NCBI RefSeq assembly: GCF_040954835.1
Contig: NW_027168383.1
Location: forward strand, 497,501-561,500
Length of the DNA stretch: 64,000 nt
Direction: 5' to 3'
Source: Lepisosteus oculatus
Taxonomy: Eukaryota; Chordata; Actinopteri; Semionotiformes; Lepisosteidae
A program made the translations under genes and the position numbers. Positions within the stretch are counted from its first letter, which is position 1, and every line of letters starts with the position of its first letter. The notes below the pieces were generated by a model. The model did not search any database, was not told the DNA's origin, and worked only from the letters and a program-made list of their open reading frames with translations. This document shows, in pieces, positions 31,091-41,593 of this stretch.

Positions 31091-31673
31091 TGCTCCCCTT
31101 TACCCATCAGTCGGGGTCTCCTCCTAATCCCCGTCTCACCTGTAACAATCAATGACGAGGCCCCCCTGTCCGTGAGATTTAGTACTCGCGCAAGAGACCG
31201 GGGGCAGAGCGCGAACGCGGTCCCCCGCCCCCCACAAAGTGCGCGCTCCGGGTTCCCTCTCGGGGCCCTGCAACACAGCGGAAGGGCAGCGAGAAGGAGC
31301 CTCTTGCTCTGACGCCGCAAGGCCACAAGAGGGCGGAGGCGCCGCGCGCCCGGCCGACGTGTTGGACCGGTGCGCTTTACGTGCTGAAATAAACACGCGA
31401 AAGCCCCGAAATGTTTCCAGAGTGCTGTGCACTGGAGGTTTTTCTCTGGTGAAGACTTGCCTGGTGCTCCTCCGTGCAGATTGTTTGTCCTCCTCCAGTG
31501 CGGGACGAGCCAACACAAGGGAGCGCATTCGCCAACATCCAGGCATGCAATGCGATTTGGAAAGCAGCTCCTTTCCAAAGAGTTGCACACGAACGATCCT
31601 TCAGTCCCGCTCGGGGGGCACGGAACCCCCGCCACACACAGCTTCTAGTAGCGAGTCAGGCGCCAGGGCTTTC

Positions 31674-31793
31674 GCTTATGGCCACACCACCCTGAACACG
31701 CCCGATCTCGTCTGATGTCGGAAGCTAAGCAGCGTCGGGCCTGGTTAGTACTTGGATGGGAGACTGCCTGGGAATACCAGGTGCTGTAAGCTT
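31674..31793 (+). rRNA. 5S rRNA gene, copy 2
   Basis: 120 nt, differing from copy 1 at two positions seen by eye (GCTTATGG for GCTTACGG, GATGTCGG for GATCTCGG). The latter lies just ahead of the A box. The internal promoter is otherwise the same and TTTT follows. Possibly functional. Confidence 0.9.
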
Positions 31794-32429
31794 TTGCTCT
31801 CCTGGCCAGCAGGGGTCGCCGTTGGTGCCGTAGGCTTTGGGAGGAAAACCTGCAGGATGGAAAGGTGATCTATAGCCTCATCTCTAGAGATGTTTTGTTG
31901 CTGTGGCATGTGTGTGACCCATATTCAAAGAAAAAAAACCCGTCTGTAAAACGAATATCGAAGCTGCCTCTAAATCTGCAAATGAAGATGAGTCGATAAA
32001 CCACTCGTTTTTCGTATAACTAGACATATATTCATTTGTTACCGATTTCATTCATTGAGCACGGATACAATAGAGGTACAGCCATTCACTGTTTGACATG
32101 TCTGCACTGGTACAGAACCGAGCAATCAGAAAACGGGTGAAACTGTCTTTAGACTCAGCATACAGTACCGAGGCCCCCCATGACCAAATAAAGGCTAACC
32201 TCGATAATCAGCCTAAAGAACGCAGACTACAGCAAAACGACTGACTTTGAAAAGGGAATGAACGTCCGGAAGGAGTAGTGGAACTAGCTTGAGATGCTTC
32301 TCCGGACCCCTAACTAAAAGCCAGCGAGAACCAGCAGCGGCGTCCACTCCTGTCGAACCGGGATCCTTCCGCAGCCACGCAGCTCGTGGTGTCCTAACCC
32401 TCCCGTATCTGATTTTGGACCAAGCACAT

Positions 32430-32554
32430 CAGGGGAGAGCGCGGACGCAGTCCCCCACTACCAGAAATTATGCAGTCGAGATTCCCTTATTTGGGGAATT
32501 CGCAGGGGTCAGCACAGCCGGAGTGCAATGGCCGAGCCTCGCCCTGGGTGAACC
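32430..32554 (-). pseudogene. U1 snRNA 3' part (nt 40-164), split by a LINE
   Basis: Corresponds to nucleotides 40-164 of U1, with the same Sm-site variant as the complete copy. It breaks at GGTTCACCCAGGG, where the 3' end of the LINE is joined. The matching 5' piece is at 37,672-37,700. Confidence 0.92.
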
Positions 32555-32765
32555 GATTTCGATTTTTCGATTTTTAAGAACTTTATTTTCTTTTCACAAT
32601 AAAATACAGGACATCACAAATCAGAAAGCTTTACATTAATATACATACTTAAAACAGTATATATGATCACATCTCATTACATTTTGACACGGTAACAGTT
32701 ACATAGTAACAATTTATTTTTTTCTGGTGCAAATCACATTCTTTACTTAAACATGATAATGTTTT

Positions 32766-35700
32766 TCACAGTCTCTTGAGATATTGACCTATGCTCTCTA
32801 TTTCCCACAGATTTTCTGCTTCCTCCCTCCCTTCTCTCCACAGATCTCTGAGGTAATAGTTCTCTCGGGTGATGAACAGGGCCAGGCTACCTGCTGCCTT
32901 GACTGGGACCTCGATGCCTTTGAACAGCCCCATGTTCCTCACTCTCCACAGGGCGTCTTTCCCACTGTTCACCACGGCCCAGATCCTGTCAAACACGTCA
33001 GGAGGAAGTTTGACAGGAGAGATGCCGTATATGACGAAAGCAGCGGTCAGGGTAAATTGGGGCGAGAGAGCCTGCAACCAATCTTCAAACTGTGCCCAGA
33101 AGGCCTTAGCAAAAAAACAGGACCACAGGAGATGGGTCACAGTCTCCTCCTCGCCGCAGCCCACCCTAACGCAGCGAGGCCCCTACGGTACAAGAAAGTT
33201 CGTACCGGTAAGCACTGGTGGACGACACTCCAGGCTAAATCTCTGTGAATGTTGCACAGAAACTTAGAGGATGTGTGTTTCCACACCTTCCTTGTTTGGG
33301 CTGATGTTAAAATGCCCACAGGGGTCTGCCTATTATTCTGGGGTGCAACGAAATCTTCCAGTTTTTGGACGCTGACATCTCGGAAGGGAATATGGCCAAT
33401 TGGGTGAGATCTTAGAAAACTTTTAACTGTCCCATAAATTGCAGGGCATGTGTCAGAGAGTGGGACGTCCAGCTTGGGTCTGACACCCCACACTCTGAAC
33501 ACCTCCCTACCTACCCAGAGCCTGGAAAAATAAGTCCAGGTACGCGCTGCAGGTGCTGTTGCAAAGCCTCTCAGCACAGAGGCCAGGAAAATGCACAGCA
33601 GCTTCGTAGCAATATCTGGGACAGACTTCCCCCCTGAGGGTAGCGGCCTGTACATTATTTCCCTTCTGAGTCTTTCCTGCTTCCCACCCCATAGAAATTG
33701 AAACATCAATCTCCTCAGCACCGCCGCAACACGGTGTGGGATTGGGAAGGTAGAAGCCAGAAAATTCAAGACAGACAAGAGCTCGGCTTTGATGACCAGC
33801 ACCTTCCCTGTCATGGTGAGGTCTCGGTCCTTCCATTGCATCAGTTTTTTGTTTAAGATTGGCAATTTGTTCTGCCAATTTACTGTTCCCATCTCTTCTC
33901 CAAAATACACCCCCAGGACCTTAATTCTCTTCTCTTGCAGCCTGAGATCATGTCCTTCTATTGGCTCCCTCCAGTTCTGATAAAAAATCTCACTCTTAGA
34001 TTTGTTAATTTTTGCGGAGGAAGCCAAAGAGAAACGATCACAGCACTGCAGAGCTCTGCTAATTGAGGCATTGTCAGAGAGGAGCAGGGTGACGTCATCC
34101 ATGTATAGAGATGTCTTTACCTCTCCTCCCCCACTTCCAGGCACTGGTATCCCATTAATGGCCTGATCCTGGCGCAAGGCACAGGCTAAGGGCTCCATAG
34201 CCAAAACGAATAACAAGGGGGATAATGGGCAGCCCTGCCTCACCCCTGAACAGACTTCAAAGGGGCGTGATCTATTGCCATTAACCATTACTCTGCTGTT
34301 GCTACCTGTGTACAGCAGGTTAATCCACTTTCTCATGATGGGGCCAAACTTCATGTGCTCAAGTACCGATGTTAAGTACTGCCGGTTTAGGTGGTCAAAG
34401 GCCTTTTCTAGGTCTACACCTAAAATGCACAGAGGGAGGGAGCGATCCTCTGAGTACAGACAGACATCCCTCAACAAGGCCAGGTTGTCGCTCATCAGGC
34501 GTCCTGCTATCCCACAAGTCTGTTCTTTCCCTACCAGTGAGGCCACTACATTTTGTAGGCGCAGGATCTTAGCGTCCACGCCTAAGAGGCTGAGGGGTCT
34601 CCAGTTCTTTATGTCATTCTTTGCTCCTTTCTTAAACAAGAGAGAGATAGTGCCTTCTCTTAAGGAGTCAGGCAGCTATTCTGTCTTATAGCTTTCCTCG
34701 AATAGGAGCAGTAGCGGATCCTGAAACAGATCCCAAAAGGTGCAATAAAATTCTTTAGGCAGCCCGTCAGCACCCGAAGTTTTCCCCTTCTGTAAGCTCT
34801 CCATAGCCTGTCTCAGCTCTTCTACTGTCAAATCCCTCTCAAGTACTTCCCTATCTTCTTCACTCAAAACGTTTTCTAGCTTTGAGGTAAAAAAATGAAT
34901 TTCTTCATCCTTTACCTCTGTAGAGCTGTACAGTCTTGAGTAGAAGGCCTCGCTGCAGGAGAGGATAGTACTCGGCTCTGTTCTCTCTCGTCCCTCCTCA
35001 ACAACACTTTCCATGACAGACTTGGAGCCTACCACTTTCCTGAAAAAGAGGCGAGTACACTTCTCATTTTCTTCCAAGAACTGCACTCTGCTTCTTAACA
35101 GCACTCCTCGACTACTTTCTTCGGCTATGCTCCGGATGTCCTTTTTTAAAAGGGTGATATCCTCGAGCACATCGAAGCCACTGTGCAGCATTGTGTAGAG
35201 ACGCTGCAGCTGCCTCTGTTTCCTGGCTAGCACTCCTCTCCGTCTGGCAGCAGCCTTCCTTCCCTCAGCCATGAAAAAGGCCTTTGTCCTCATCTTCACC
35301 TCCTCCCACCACTCTCCTACTGACCCGTACAGACACTGCAAGGACAGCCACTGTGATAGTTTCTCCTTGTAGCGGGATACTACCCCCTCGTTCTCTAGCA
35401 GCTTTGTGTTGAGTTTCCAGAGGCCTGGGCCAAAGACAGTCCCGCCCTGGAGTTCCACTCTACACCCTAAAGCCTGATGATCTGAGAAGAAGACAGGCTG
35501 AAGAGTGACCCCAACAACTTTCACTCTCTCTGAGACAAAGCAATAGTCAATTCTGGAGCTGCTATTCCTCCCTGACCATGTACATCCTGCTGTTGTGGGA
35601 TATATACATCTATATGTGTCTGAGAGTTTAAAGTCTTGAACTAAGTTTTGCAGGGCCAGTGAGCTGGAATCCAATTTTATCGGAGAGCTAGACTGCCTGT

Positions 35701-36151
35701 CTTTGTGCTCTAAGATACAATTAAAATCCCCTCCCACTATCACGTCTGTGCTACTTAACAATAGGGGAGAGAGTGCCTTGAGTAGCTCCACCCTTCCTCC
35801 CACGTCAGTAGGACAATACACATTGATTAGCCGCAGGTTAACGGTCCCCCATTCCACATCCACACACAGCAACCTGCCATCTATGACCCTCTGAATACTT
35901 TTCAATTTGAAAGCCCATCCTTTGAAAAGAATGGCCACGCCAGAGGCTCTGTTGTTATTGTCCCCTGACCAAACAGAAGGCCCTTTATCCCACCTATCTT
36001 CAAAGCTTTTATACCTCTCTTGATAGGCTAAAGCACACTCCTGCAACATCAACACATCTCCCTCTCTCTGCTGGAGGTAATCAAAGACACACTGGCATTT
36101 AACTCTGTCATTGATACCTCTGGTGTTAAGAGAAATTATGTTTAGAGCCAT
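32766..36151 (-). pseudogene. LINE ORF2: APE endonuclease and reverse transcriptase
   Basis: About 1,128 residues. The AP-like endonuclease comes first (MALNIISLNTRGINDR, LMLQECALAY, LINVYCPTD, IVGGDFNCIL, TWSGRNSSSRIDYCFVS, FFSDHQAL). Then comes RT (LFKKGAKNDIKNWRPLSLL, LGVDLEKAFDHLNRQYL, SGVRQGCPLSPLLFVLAMEP, LYMDDVTLLL). A C-terminal region has a cysteine/histidine motif (CGEEETVTHLLWSC) and a helical tail. It nicks the target and primes reverse transcription there. An in-frame TAG follows ESYKTE (near 34,676) between the endonuclease and RT, and a frameshift lies near 33,160 before the C-terminal motif, so it is inactive. An upstream methionine at 36,190 is a less likely start because it overlaps ORF1. 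Confidence 0.88.
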
Positions 36152-36177
36152 ATTACATAAGAAAGTGGAACCAGTCT

Positions 36178-37604
36178 TTACAAAACACATTTCTCTTCGG
36201 TCTCACCTGTTACCTTCTTCTTTTTCTTTTTCTTCTTACCAATTTCCTGCCAGCCATCCTCTGAATGAGCCTTCATCAGGGTGGCAGCAGTAAAAGCGTT
36301 CACCGAGTCCATTTCAAGGAAGGGGGTAGAAGGAGGGGTGGAGGGGTTCCAGCTGTCCCCATCGCCATGCTCTCCTTCCTCCTCGCTCGGGGAGAAAACA
36401 GAGTCATTTTTCCTTTTCCTCAAGTCCAGCTCCTGGGAGCACTGAGGGGAAAGGGGTGCAGCCGATGCACCAGTCTCCTCTTCCCCCTCACCCACCAGCT
36501 GTTGCAGATCCTCCGTGACGGACTGGATGGAGGAGAGGAGGGCATCTGTAGCACTTGTAGAGTCTGAGAAAAGCAGCTCCGCTGAATCCTGGGTATCGTC
36601 GCTGGACCCGCTCCACCGGGGGGCCCCACACTGGCCCTCGTTCTGAGGAGCAGGAGTGGGGGAGGGGTCCTCGCTGTTCTCTGGGGTTTTCAAACCCTCG
36701 TGCTTGTCTGGTGCAGTCTGCGGTTGTGGGAGCGTAGTGGATTTCTCTTCCACCGGCCCCGGAGCCACAGCAGGACTGATCCTGGCTGGAGGCTGAGACT
36801 CTTTGTCCAACAAGGGTTCTTTGTTTGACTTGTTGTTTGCTTTGGCTTTTCGGGCCGGTTTGGCTGAAACAAGCACTGCCTCATCCTTTCTCATTTTGAG
36901 TTTATTGGCGTAGGTGTGAGGGCAGTTCTTAAAAACGTGTCCTTTCCGAGCCACATAAATTGCACTTTGGCAGCATTGAACAGTCAGAGGCTAAATGTCC
37001 CTGTTTGCCACAGGTCTTGCAGCATTTCACAGTGCAGGACGATGCCAGGTGTCCCACAGCACCACAGCGCCGACACACCTTTGGTTGTCCCACATAAAAA
37101 ACATAGCCATTGCAGGCGCCCAGCCGGATTGTAGAGGGCAGGTGCCTTAAGCCTCCATTTACATTGTCCGGTAGCAAGCGAACCTCGAATTTCCTTGCTC
37201 CTGTTTTTATACCGTCAACATCTCTAACCTCAGTTCCATGGTGGACGGTGCAGTACTGCTTAAGCCAGGTGTGAATGTCCTCCGTCTTTGCCAGTTCCGA
37301 GAACATAACAACATGCACCGTTTTCCTCTCTCTCTGTGTCAGAGGCTGCAAGCTGATCTTCTCAAGGGCAGGAACTTTCCCTCTTTTTGCCTCAAACACA
37401 TCCATGCATTGTTCAAACAGAGAATAGGTAGCAAAAAACCTCAAATGCTTTCTGACCTGGGAGAGCGAAGATGAAATCCAAGTGCCGAGGTTCAAAGCCA
37501 AGTTCCTTCTGTAACACTTTTCTGCTGAACTGCATACGATCCATGAAGAGGTCATCCAAAAGCTCAAAACGTACAGCATTCTTGCGGGATCCAAAGGTTG
37601 CCAT
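36178..37604 (-). pseudogene. LINE ORF1: RNA-binding protein with CCHC knuckles
   Basis: Starts MATFGSRKNAVRFELLDDLF. Central sequence GYVFYVGQPKVCRRCGAVGH is followed by CKTCGKQGHLASDC and a third knuckle CNLCG...GHVFKNCPH, that is, three zinc knuckles of Tx1-type ORF1. The C-terminal half is Pro/Ser/Glu-rich and ends in a lysine run. Frames change near 37,420 and again inside the third knuckle near 36,935, so two frameshifts are visible. Confidence 0.82.
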
Positions 37605-37671
37605 CTCAAACTGCAAAACAAACACTGCTTCCACAAAACAAGAAAACAATCCAACTACTCCAACTACAGGC

Positions 37672-37700
37672 TGATCAAGGTATCTCCCCTGCCAGGTAAG
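37672..37700 (-). pseudogene. U1 snRNA 5' fragment (nt 4-32)
   Basis: The 29-base piece including CTTACCTGGCAGGGGAGATA matches U1 nt 4-32. On its 5' side the sequence switches to the promoter-proximal part of the U5 repeat unit (GCCTGCGGCTCTCGG on the minus strand), so this U1 has also lost its own promoter. Confidence 0.85.
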
Positions 37701-37835
37701 CCGAGAGCCGCAGGCGATGAGCCCGGAGCTGAACGGGCCCCACTGGCTCGTTTGTAAGGCCAGGTGCATTGCCAACCACGACCGGCAGGGCAGAGGCCTT
37801 GAAGGCGGCCTGGGCTCCTGCAGCTGTCCAGCCAC

Positions 37836-37951
37836 GCACTCTGGTTTCTCTTCATCTCGTACAAATCTTTTGCCTTTTACTAAAGATTTCCATGGAGAGG
37901 AGCATGAATGAGTTCCACACAATTTTTGTGCTTCCCTGCCTTCGGGTGAGG
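37836..37951 (+). ncRNA. U5 spliceosomal snRNA, plus-strand copy
   Basis: About 116 nt beginning GCACTCTGGTTTCTCTTCAT. It has the invariant loop I with GCCTTTTACTAAAGATTTCC, an Sm site CAATTTTTGTG and a 3' stem with TGCCTTCGGGTGAGGC. Loop I holds the exon ends during splicing. It lies head-on to the U1 fragment and upstream of U4 at 38,179. One base in the loop-stem flank (CTTTTGCC for CTTTCGCC) differs from most array copies. The ends are set by alignment to vertebrate U5, so they may be off by a few bases. Confidence 0.85.
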
Positions 37952-38178
37952 CGCAGCTGGGCTGGTCAAAGAGAGAAAACAAAACCGCTCACAATCGCTC
38001 TTATTACGGCGACTGTGGCCGTCTGCTCTGCGAGTCCTCGGTCTCCGCCTGTCTGATTGGCGCTCTTTTCTTTGGGGGGCGGGAAGTGTCCGGCCGCAAA
38101 TATGAAGCATTACAGCAACGACATGCCATGAGACGATAACGATTTCCATAGGATCCCCGCGGTTGCCTGGCAACCGTC

Positions 38179-38323
38179 AGCTTTGCGCAGTGGCAGTATC
38201 GTAGCCTGTGAGGTTTAGCCGATGCGCGATTATTGCTAGTTGAAAACTTTTCCCAATACCCCGCTTCCGCCGGTTTGCAATACAATCGGCGAAAGCAATT
38301 CTTGACAGTCTCGTCAGAGACTG
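38179..38323 (+). ncRNA. U4 spliceosomal snRNA, third copy
   Basis: 145 nt with the same landmarks as the other two. Differences include GATGCGCGATTATT where the others read GAGGCG, and CAATTCTTGAC at the Sm site in place of CAATTTTTGAC. The Sm change could reduce core assembly. The upstream region matches only to about GCAAATATGAAGC (38,095), beyond which it is U5-unit sequence, so its distal promoter differs from those of the other copies. Confidence 0.85.
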
Positions 38324-38383
38324 AGCAAGGTGTTTAAAGACAGATTTTGTCATGGTAACATCATGGTAGAAAGAAACAAGCTT

Positions 38384-38760
38384 GTTACGTCTCAACAGAA
38401 ACACTCTTTAGCTCTTTCAGCGTTATGCAGAGAACAGCGTCTGTCGAGATCACTTTTGAGTCAGCGCGAAACGCCGTGTGCTGTCAGTTTGATTTCATAT
38501 TGCTCGTAGCGGCGCCCGGCTTTTGTCTGTCAAACGTTAGGTTGCCCTTCTTCATGCTGCATCGTCGGCATGAGTGGAGCTTTTTAAACGTCTGTACTTA
38601 CTGCGCCTCATAAGAAATCGTTTGTCCCCGTTCAAAACAGATTGTGCGATGTCCTGCAGCGTTCGCAAAGCAAACCTTTGACAGTTTGAAAGAGGAATTT
38701 ATTCTGCTTCCTGTGCGTGCAGTAGTTACAAAGTTGAACGTCTTTACACGATCTGCCGCA
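38384..38760 (+). repeat. U4 3'-flank unit, copy 3
   Basis: Uninterrupted continuation of the U4 flank (GTTACGTCTCAACAGAAACA onward), a second witness of the transposon empty site. It switches to U5-unit sequence near 38,768. No gene. Confidence 0.75.
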
Positions 38761-39076
38761 GATTTTACAAACGAGCCAGTGGGGCCCGTTCAGCTCGGGG
38801 CTCATCGCCTGCGGCTCACGGTTTGCGAGCGTGCCCAATCCGTGCGATAACTCGGAAAACACCCGGCCACACTGTGGCGGAAACGACGCACTCTGGGAAG
38901 CCGCTATGCAGGCAAGGTCCCAAGATCCCTGCGGCCGGACACTTCCCGCCCCCCAAAGAAAAGAGCGCCAATCAGACGGCCGGAGACCGAGGACTCGCGG
39001 AGCAGACGGCCACAATCACCATTACAAGAGCGATTGCGAACGTGCTTGTTTTCTCTCTTTGACCAACCCAGCTGCG

Positions 39077-39192
39077 CCCCACCCGAAGGCAGAGAAGCAC
39101 AAAAATTGCATGGAACTCATTCATGCGCCTCTCCACGGAAATCTTTAGTAAAAGGCGAAAGATTCGTATGAGACGAAGAGAAACCAGAGTGC
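39077..39192 (-). ncRNA. U5 snRNA, array copy 1
   Basis: Minus strand: GCACTCTGGTTTCTCTTCGT start, loop I GCCTTTTAC, Sm site CAATTTTTGTG. The stem around loop I has CATACGAATC where the other copies have GTACAAATC, a minor variant. Confidence 0.85.
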
Positions 39193-39399
39193 GTGGCTGC
39201 ACAGCTGCAGGAGCCCAGGCCGCCTTCAAAGCCTCTGCGCTGCCGGTCATGGTTGGCAATGCACCTGGCCTTACAAACTAGCCAGTGGGGCCCGTTCAGC
39301 TCCGGGCTCATCGCCTGCGGCTCTCAGCTTGCGGCCGTGCCCAATCCGTGCGATAAGTCGGAAAACACCCAGCCACACTGTGCCGGAAACGACGCACTC

Positions 39400-39424
39400 T
39401 GGGAAGCCGCTATGAAAAGCGAGG
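39400..39424 (-). promoter_or_regulatory. Candidate U5 distal enhancer (one per array unit)
   Basis: On the minus strand, the SPH-like TTCCCAGAGTGCG lies about 205-215 bp upstream of the U5 start. In the other units (near 39,920 and 40,430) the octamer-like CTTTGCAT is next to it. This spacing is typical of vertebrate snRNA genes. Confidence 0.5.
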
Positions 39425-39584
39425 TCCCAAGATCCCCTGCGGCCGGACACTTCCCGCCCCCCAAAGAAAAGAGCGCCAATCAGACGGCCGGAGACCGAGG
39501 ACTCGCGGAGCGGACGGCCACAATCACCATTACAAGAGCGATTGCGAACGTGCTTGTTTTCTCTCTTTGACCAGCCCAGCTGCC

Positions 39585-39700
39585 CGCCACCCGAAAGCAG
39601 GGAAGCACAAAAACTGCAGGGAACTCGTTTGTGCTCCTCTCCATGGAAATTTTTAGTAAAAGGCGAAAGATTTGTACGAGATGAAGAGAAACCAAAGTGC
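39585..39700 (-). ncRNA. U5 snRNA, array copy 2 (diverged)
   Basis: Loop I is intact. The start reads GCACTTTGGTTTC, the stem shows TAAAAATTTCC in place of TAAAGATTTCC, and the Sm site reads CAGTTTTTGTG in place of CAATTTTTGTG. The Sm change suggests reduced function. Confidence 0.8.
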
Positions 39701-40092
39701 GTGGCTGCACAGCTGCAGGAGCCCAGGCCGCCTTCAAGGCCTCTGCCCTGCCGGTCGTGGTTGGCAATACACCTGGCCTTACAAACGAGCCAGTGGGGCC
39801 CGTTCAGCTCCGGGCTCATCGCCTGCGGCTCACGGCTTGCGAGCGTGCCCAATCCGTGCGATAACTCGGAAAACACCCGGCCACACTGTGCCGGAAACGA
39901 CGCACTCTGGGAAGCCGCTATGCAAAGCGAGGTCCCAAGATCCCCTGCGACCGGACACTTCCCGCCCCCCAAAGAAAAGAGCGCCAATCAGACGGCCGGA
40001 GACCGAGGACTCGCGGAGCAGACGGCCACAATCACCATTACAAGAGCGATTGCGAGCGTTTTTGTTTTCTCTCTTTGACCAGCCCAGCTGTG

Positions 40093-40208
40093 CCCCACCC
40101 GAAAGCAGAGAAGCACAAATATTGCATGGAACTCATTCATGCTTCTCTCCGCGGGAATCTTTAGTAAAAGGCGAAAGATTTGTACGAAATGAAGAGAAAC
40201 CAGAGTGC
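40093..40208 (-). ncRNA. U5 snRNA, array copy 3
   Basis: Start GCACTCTGGTTTCTCTTCAT with intact loop I. The stem variant CATTTCGTACAAATC is followed by GATTCCCGCGGAGAG (GATTTCCGTGGAGAG is usual). The Sm site reads CAATATTTGTG in place of CAATTTTTGTG. Confidence 0.8.
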
Positions 40209-40600
40209 GTGGCTGCACAGCTGCAGGAGCCCAGTCCGCCTTCAAAGCCTCTGCGCTGCCGGTCGTGGTTTGCAATGCACCTGGCCTTACAAACGAGCCA
40301 GTGGGGCCCGTTCAGCTCCGGGCTCATCGCCTGCGGCTCACGGCTTGCGAGCGTGCCCAATCCGTGCGATAACTCGGAAAACACCCGGCCACACTGTGCC
40401 GGAAACGACGCACTCTGGGAAGCCGCTATGCAAAGCGAGGTCCCAAGATCCCCTGCGGCCGGACACTTCCCACCCCCCAAAGAAAAGAGCGCCAATCAGA
40501 CGGCCGGAGACCGAGGACTCGCGGAGCAGACTGCCACAATCGCCATAACAAGACCGATTGCAAGCGTTTTTGTTTTCTCTCTTTGACCAGCCAGGGTGCG

Positions 40601-40716
40601 CCCCACCCGAAGGCAGGGAAGCACAAAAATTGCATGGAACTCATTCATGCTCCTCTCCACGGAAATCTTTAGTAAAAGGTGAAAGATTTGTACGAGATGA
40701 AGAGAAACCAGAGTGC
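40601..40716 (-). ncRNA. U5 snRNA, array copy 4
   Basis: Start GCACTCTGGTTTC, loop I GCCTTTTACTAAAG (CACCTTTTAC, one stem change just before the loop) and consensus-like Sm site CAATTTTTGTG. One of the better-preserved copies. Its upstream enhancer is cut: the unit ends at 40,924, where tRNA-Ser-flank sequence begins. Confidence 0.82.
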
Positions 40717-40924
40717 GTGGCTGCACAGCTGCAGGAGCCCAGACCGCCTTCAAAGCCTCTGCGCTGCCGGTCGTGGTTGGCAATGCACCTGGCCTTACAA
40801 ACTAGCCAGTGGGGCCCGTTCAGCCCCGGGCTCATCGCCTGCGGCTCTCGGCTTGTGGGCGTGCCCAATCCGTGCGATAACTCGGAAAACACCCGGCCAC
40901 ACTGTGTCGGAAACAACGCACTGT

Positions 40925-41593
40925 AAGGCACCTTGAAGCGTGCACCTCCAACATTCTTCTTTGCACATCTGTGAAAGGTAAACTCTTGAGCAAACTCTGA
41001 ACCAGCTCTAAGGAAACTAATCCGATTAGACGTTACTTTGACTCATCCTTTAAGGGACCCTTGATAATTGGAGAAATCAATGATTTCGAATGAATTCTGT
41101 ATGCGTCAAAAGACAGCTATACACAGAAAACATGCAGGACACTGCTCATGATGTTTCCCGAGCCGAAACACAGTGCGTTTTTCCAAGCCATCTGACAAAG
41201 CCCGCCCACTGAAAACTGCAGCAGATCGTGTAAAGACGTTCAACTTTGTAACTACTGCACGCACAGGAAGCAGAATAAATTCCTCTTTTCAAACTGTCAA
41301 AGGTTTGCTTTGCGAACGCTGCAGGACATCGCAAAATCTCTTTTGAACGGGGACAAACGATTTCTTATGGGGCGCAGTAAGTACAGACGTTTAAAAAGCT
41401 CCACTCATGTCGACGATGCAGCATGAAGAAGCGCAACCTAACGTTTGACAGACAAAAGCCGGGCGCCGCTACGAGCAATATGAAATCAAACTGACAGCAC
41501 ACGGCGTTTCGCGCTGACTCAAAAGTGACCTCGACAGACGCTGTTCTCTGCATAACACTGAAAGAGCTAAAGAGCGTTTCTGTTGAGACGTAA
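40925..41593 (-). repeat. Inverted copy of tRNA-Ser flank plus U4 3'-flank unit
   Basis: Reverse complement of 20,521-21,180 in one piece, showing that the U4-flank and tRNA-Ser-flank order was established before the inversion. No gene. Confidence 0.78.

Larger units (their letters stand above)
31333..32554. repeat. Segmental duplication of the 5S/U1 unit (copy of 28,622-29,827)
   Basis: From GGGCGGAGGCGCC through the 5S gene to mid-U1 the two segments agree with few differences; one is an added GGAGGTTTTTCTCTGGT near 31,432. The copy ends where the Tx1-like LINE interrupts U1. Confidence 0.88.
32555..37671 (-). mobile_element. Tx1-like LINE inserted in a U1 snRNA gene, near full length
   Basis: A 5.1 kb non-LTR retrotransposon on the minus strand with a short 5' leader, ORF1 (37,604-36,178), ORF2 (36,151-32,766) and a 3' untranslated part. 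Its tail is not poly(A): it reads TTAAAAATCGAAAAATCGAA just before the U1 junction. U1 sequence flanks it on both sides (nt 40 onward at the 3' side, nt 4-32 at the 5' side), with U1 nt 33-39 missing and no target duplication. CCHC knuckles in ORF1 together with an APE-type endonuclease fit the L1/Tx1 clade, several members of which target U2, 5S or tRNA genes. It is decayed by a small number of frameshifts and a stop. Confidence 0.9.
38768..40924 (-). repeat. Tandem U5 gene array (unit about 510 bp)
   Basis: Four full units plus partial ends. Spacing between U5 starts is 508, 508 and 508 bp (39,192; 39,700; 40,208; 40,716). Each unit holds one U5 gene on the minus strand and its promoter. 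Long open frames on both strands (95-304 codons) are products of the repeat and not genes. Confidence 0.92.

Noticed and set aside
30007-31635. Open frames up to 182 codons in the GC-rich 30-31.6 kb region
   Set aside because: No domain, conserved composition or splice structure. Several are antisense to each other.
38632-40931. Open frames of 95-304 codons on both strands across the U5 array
   Set aside because: They repeat with the 508-bp unit, overlap U5 genes in antisense and show no protein features. They are products of a GC-rich tandem repeat.
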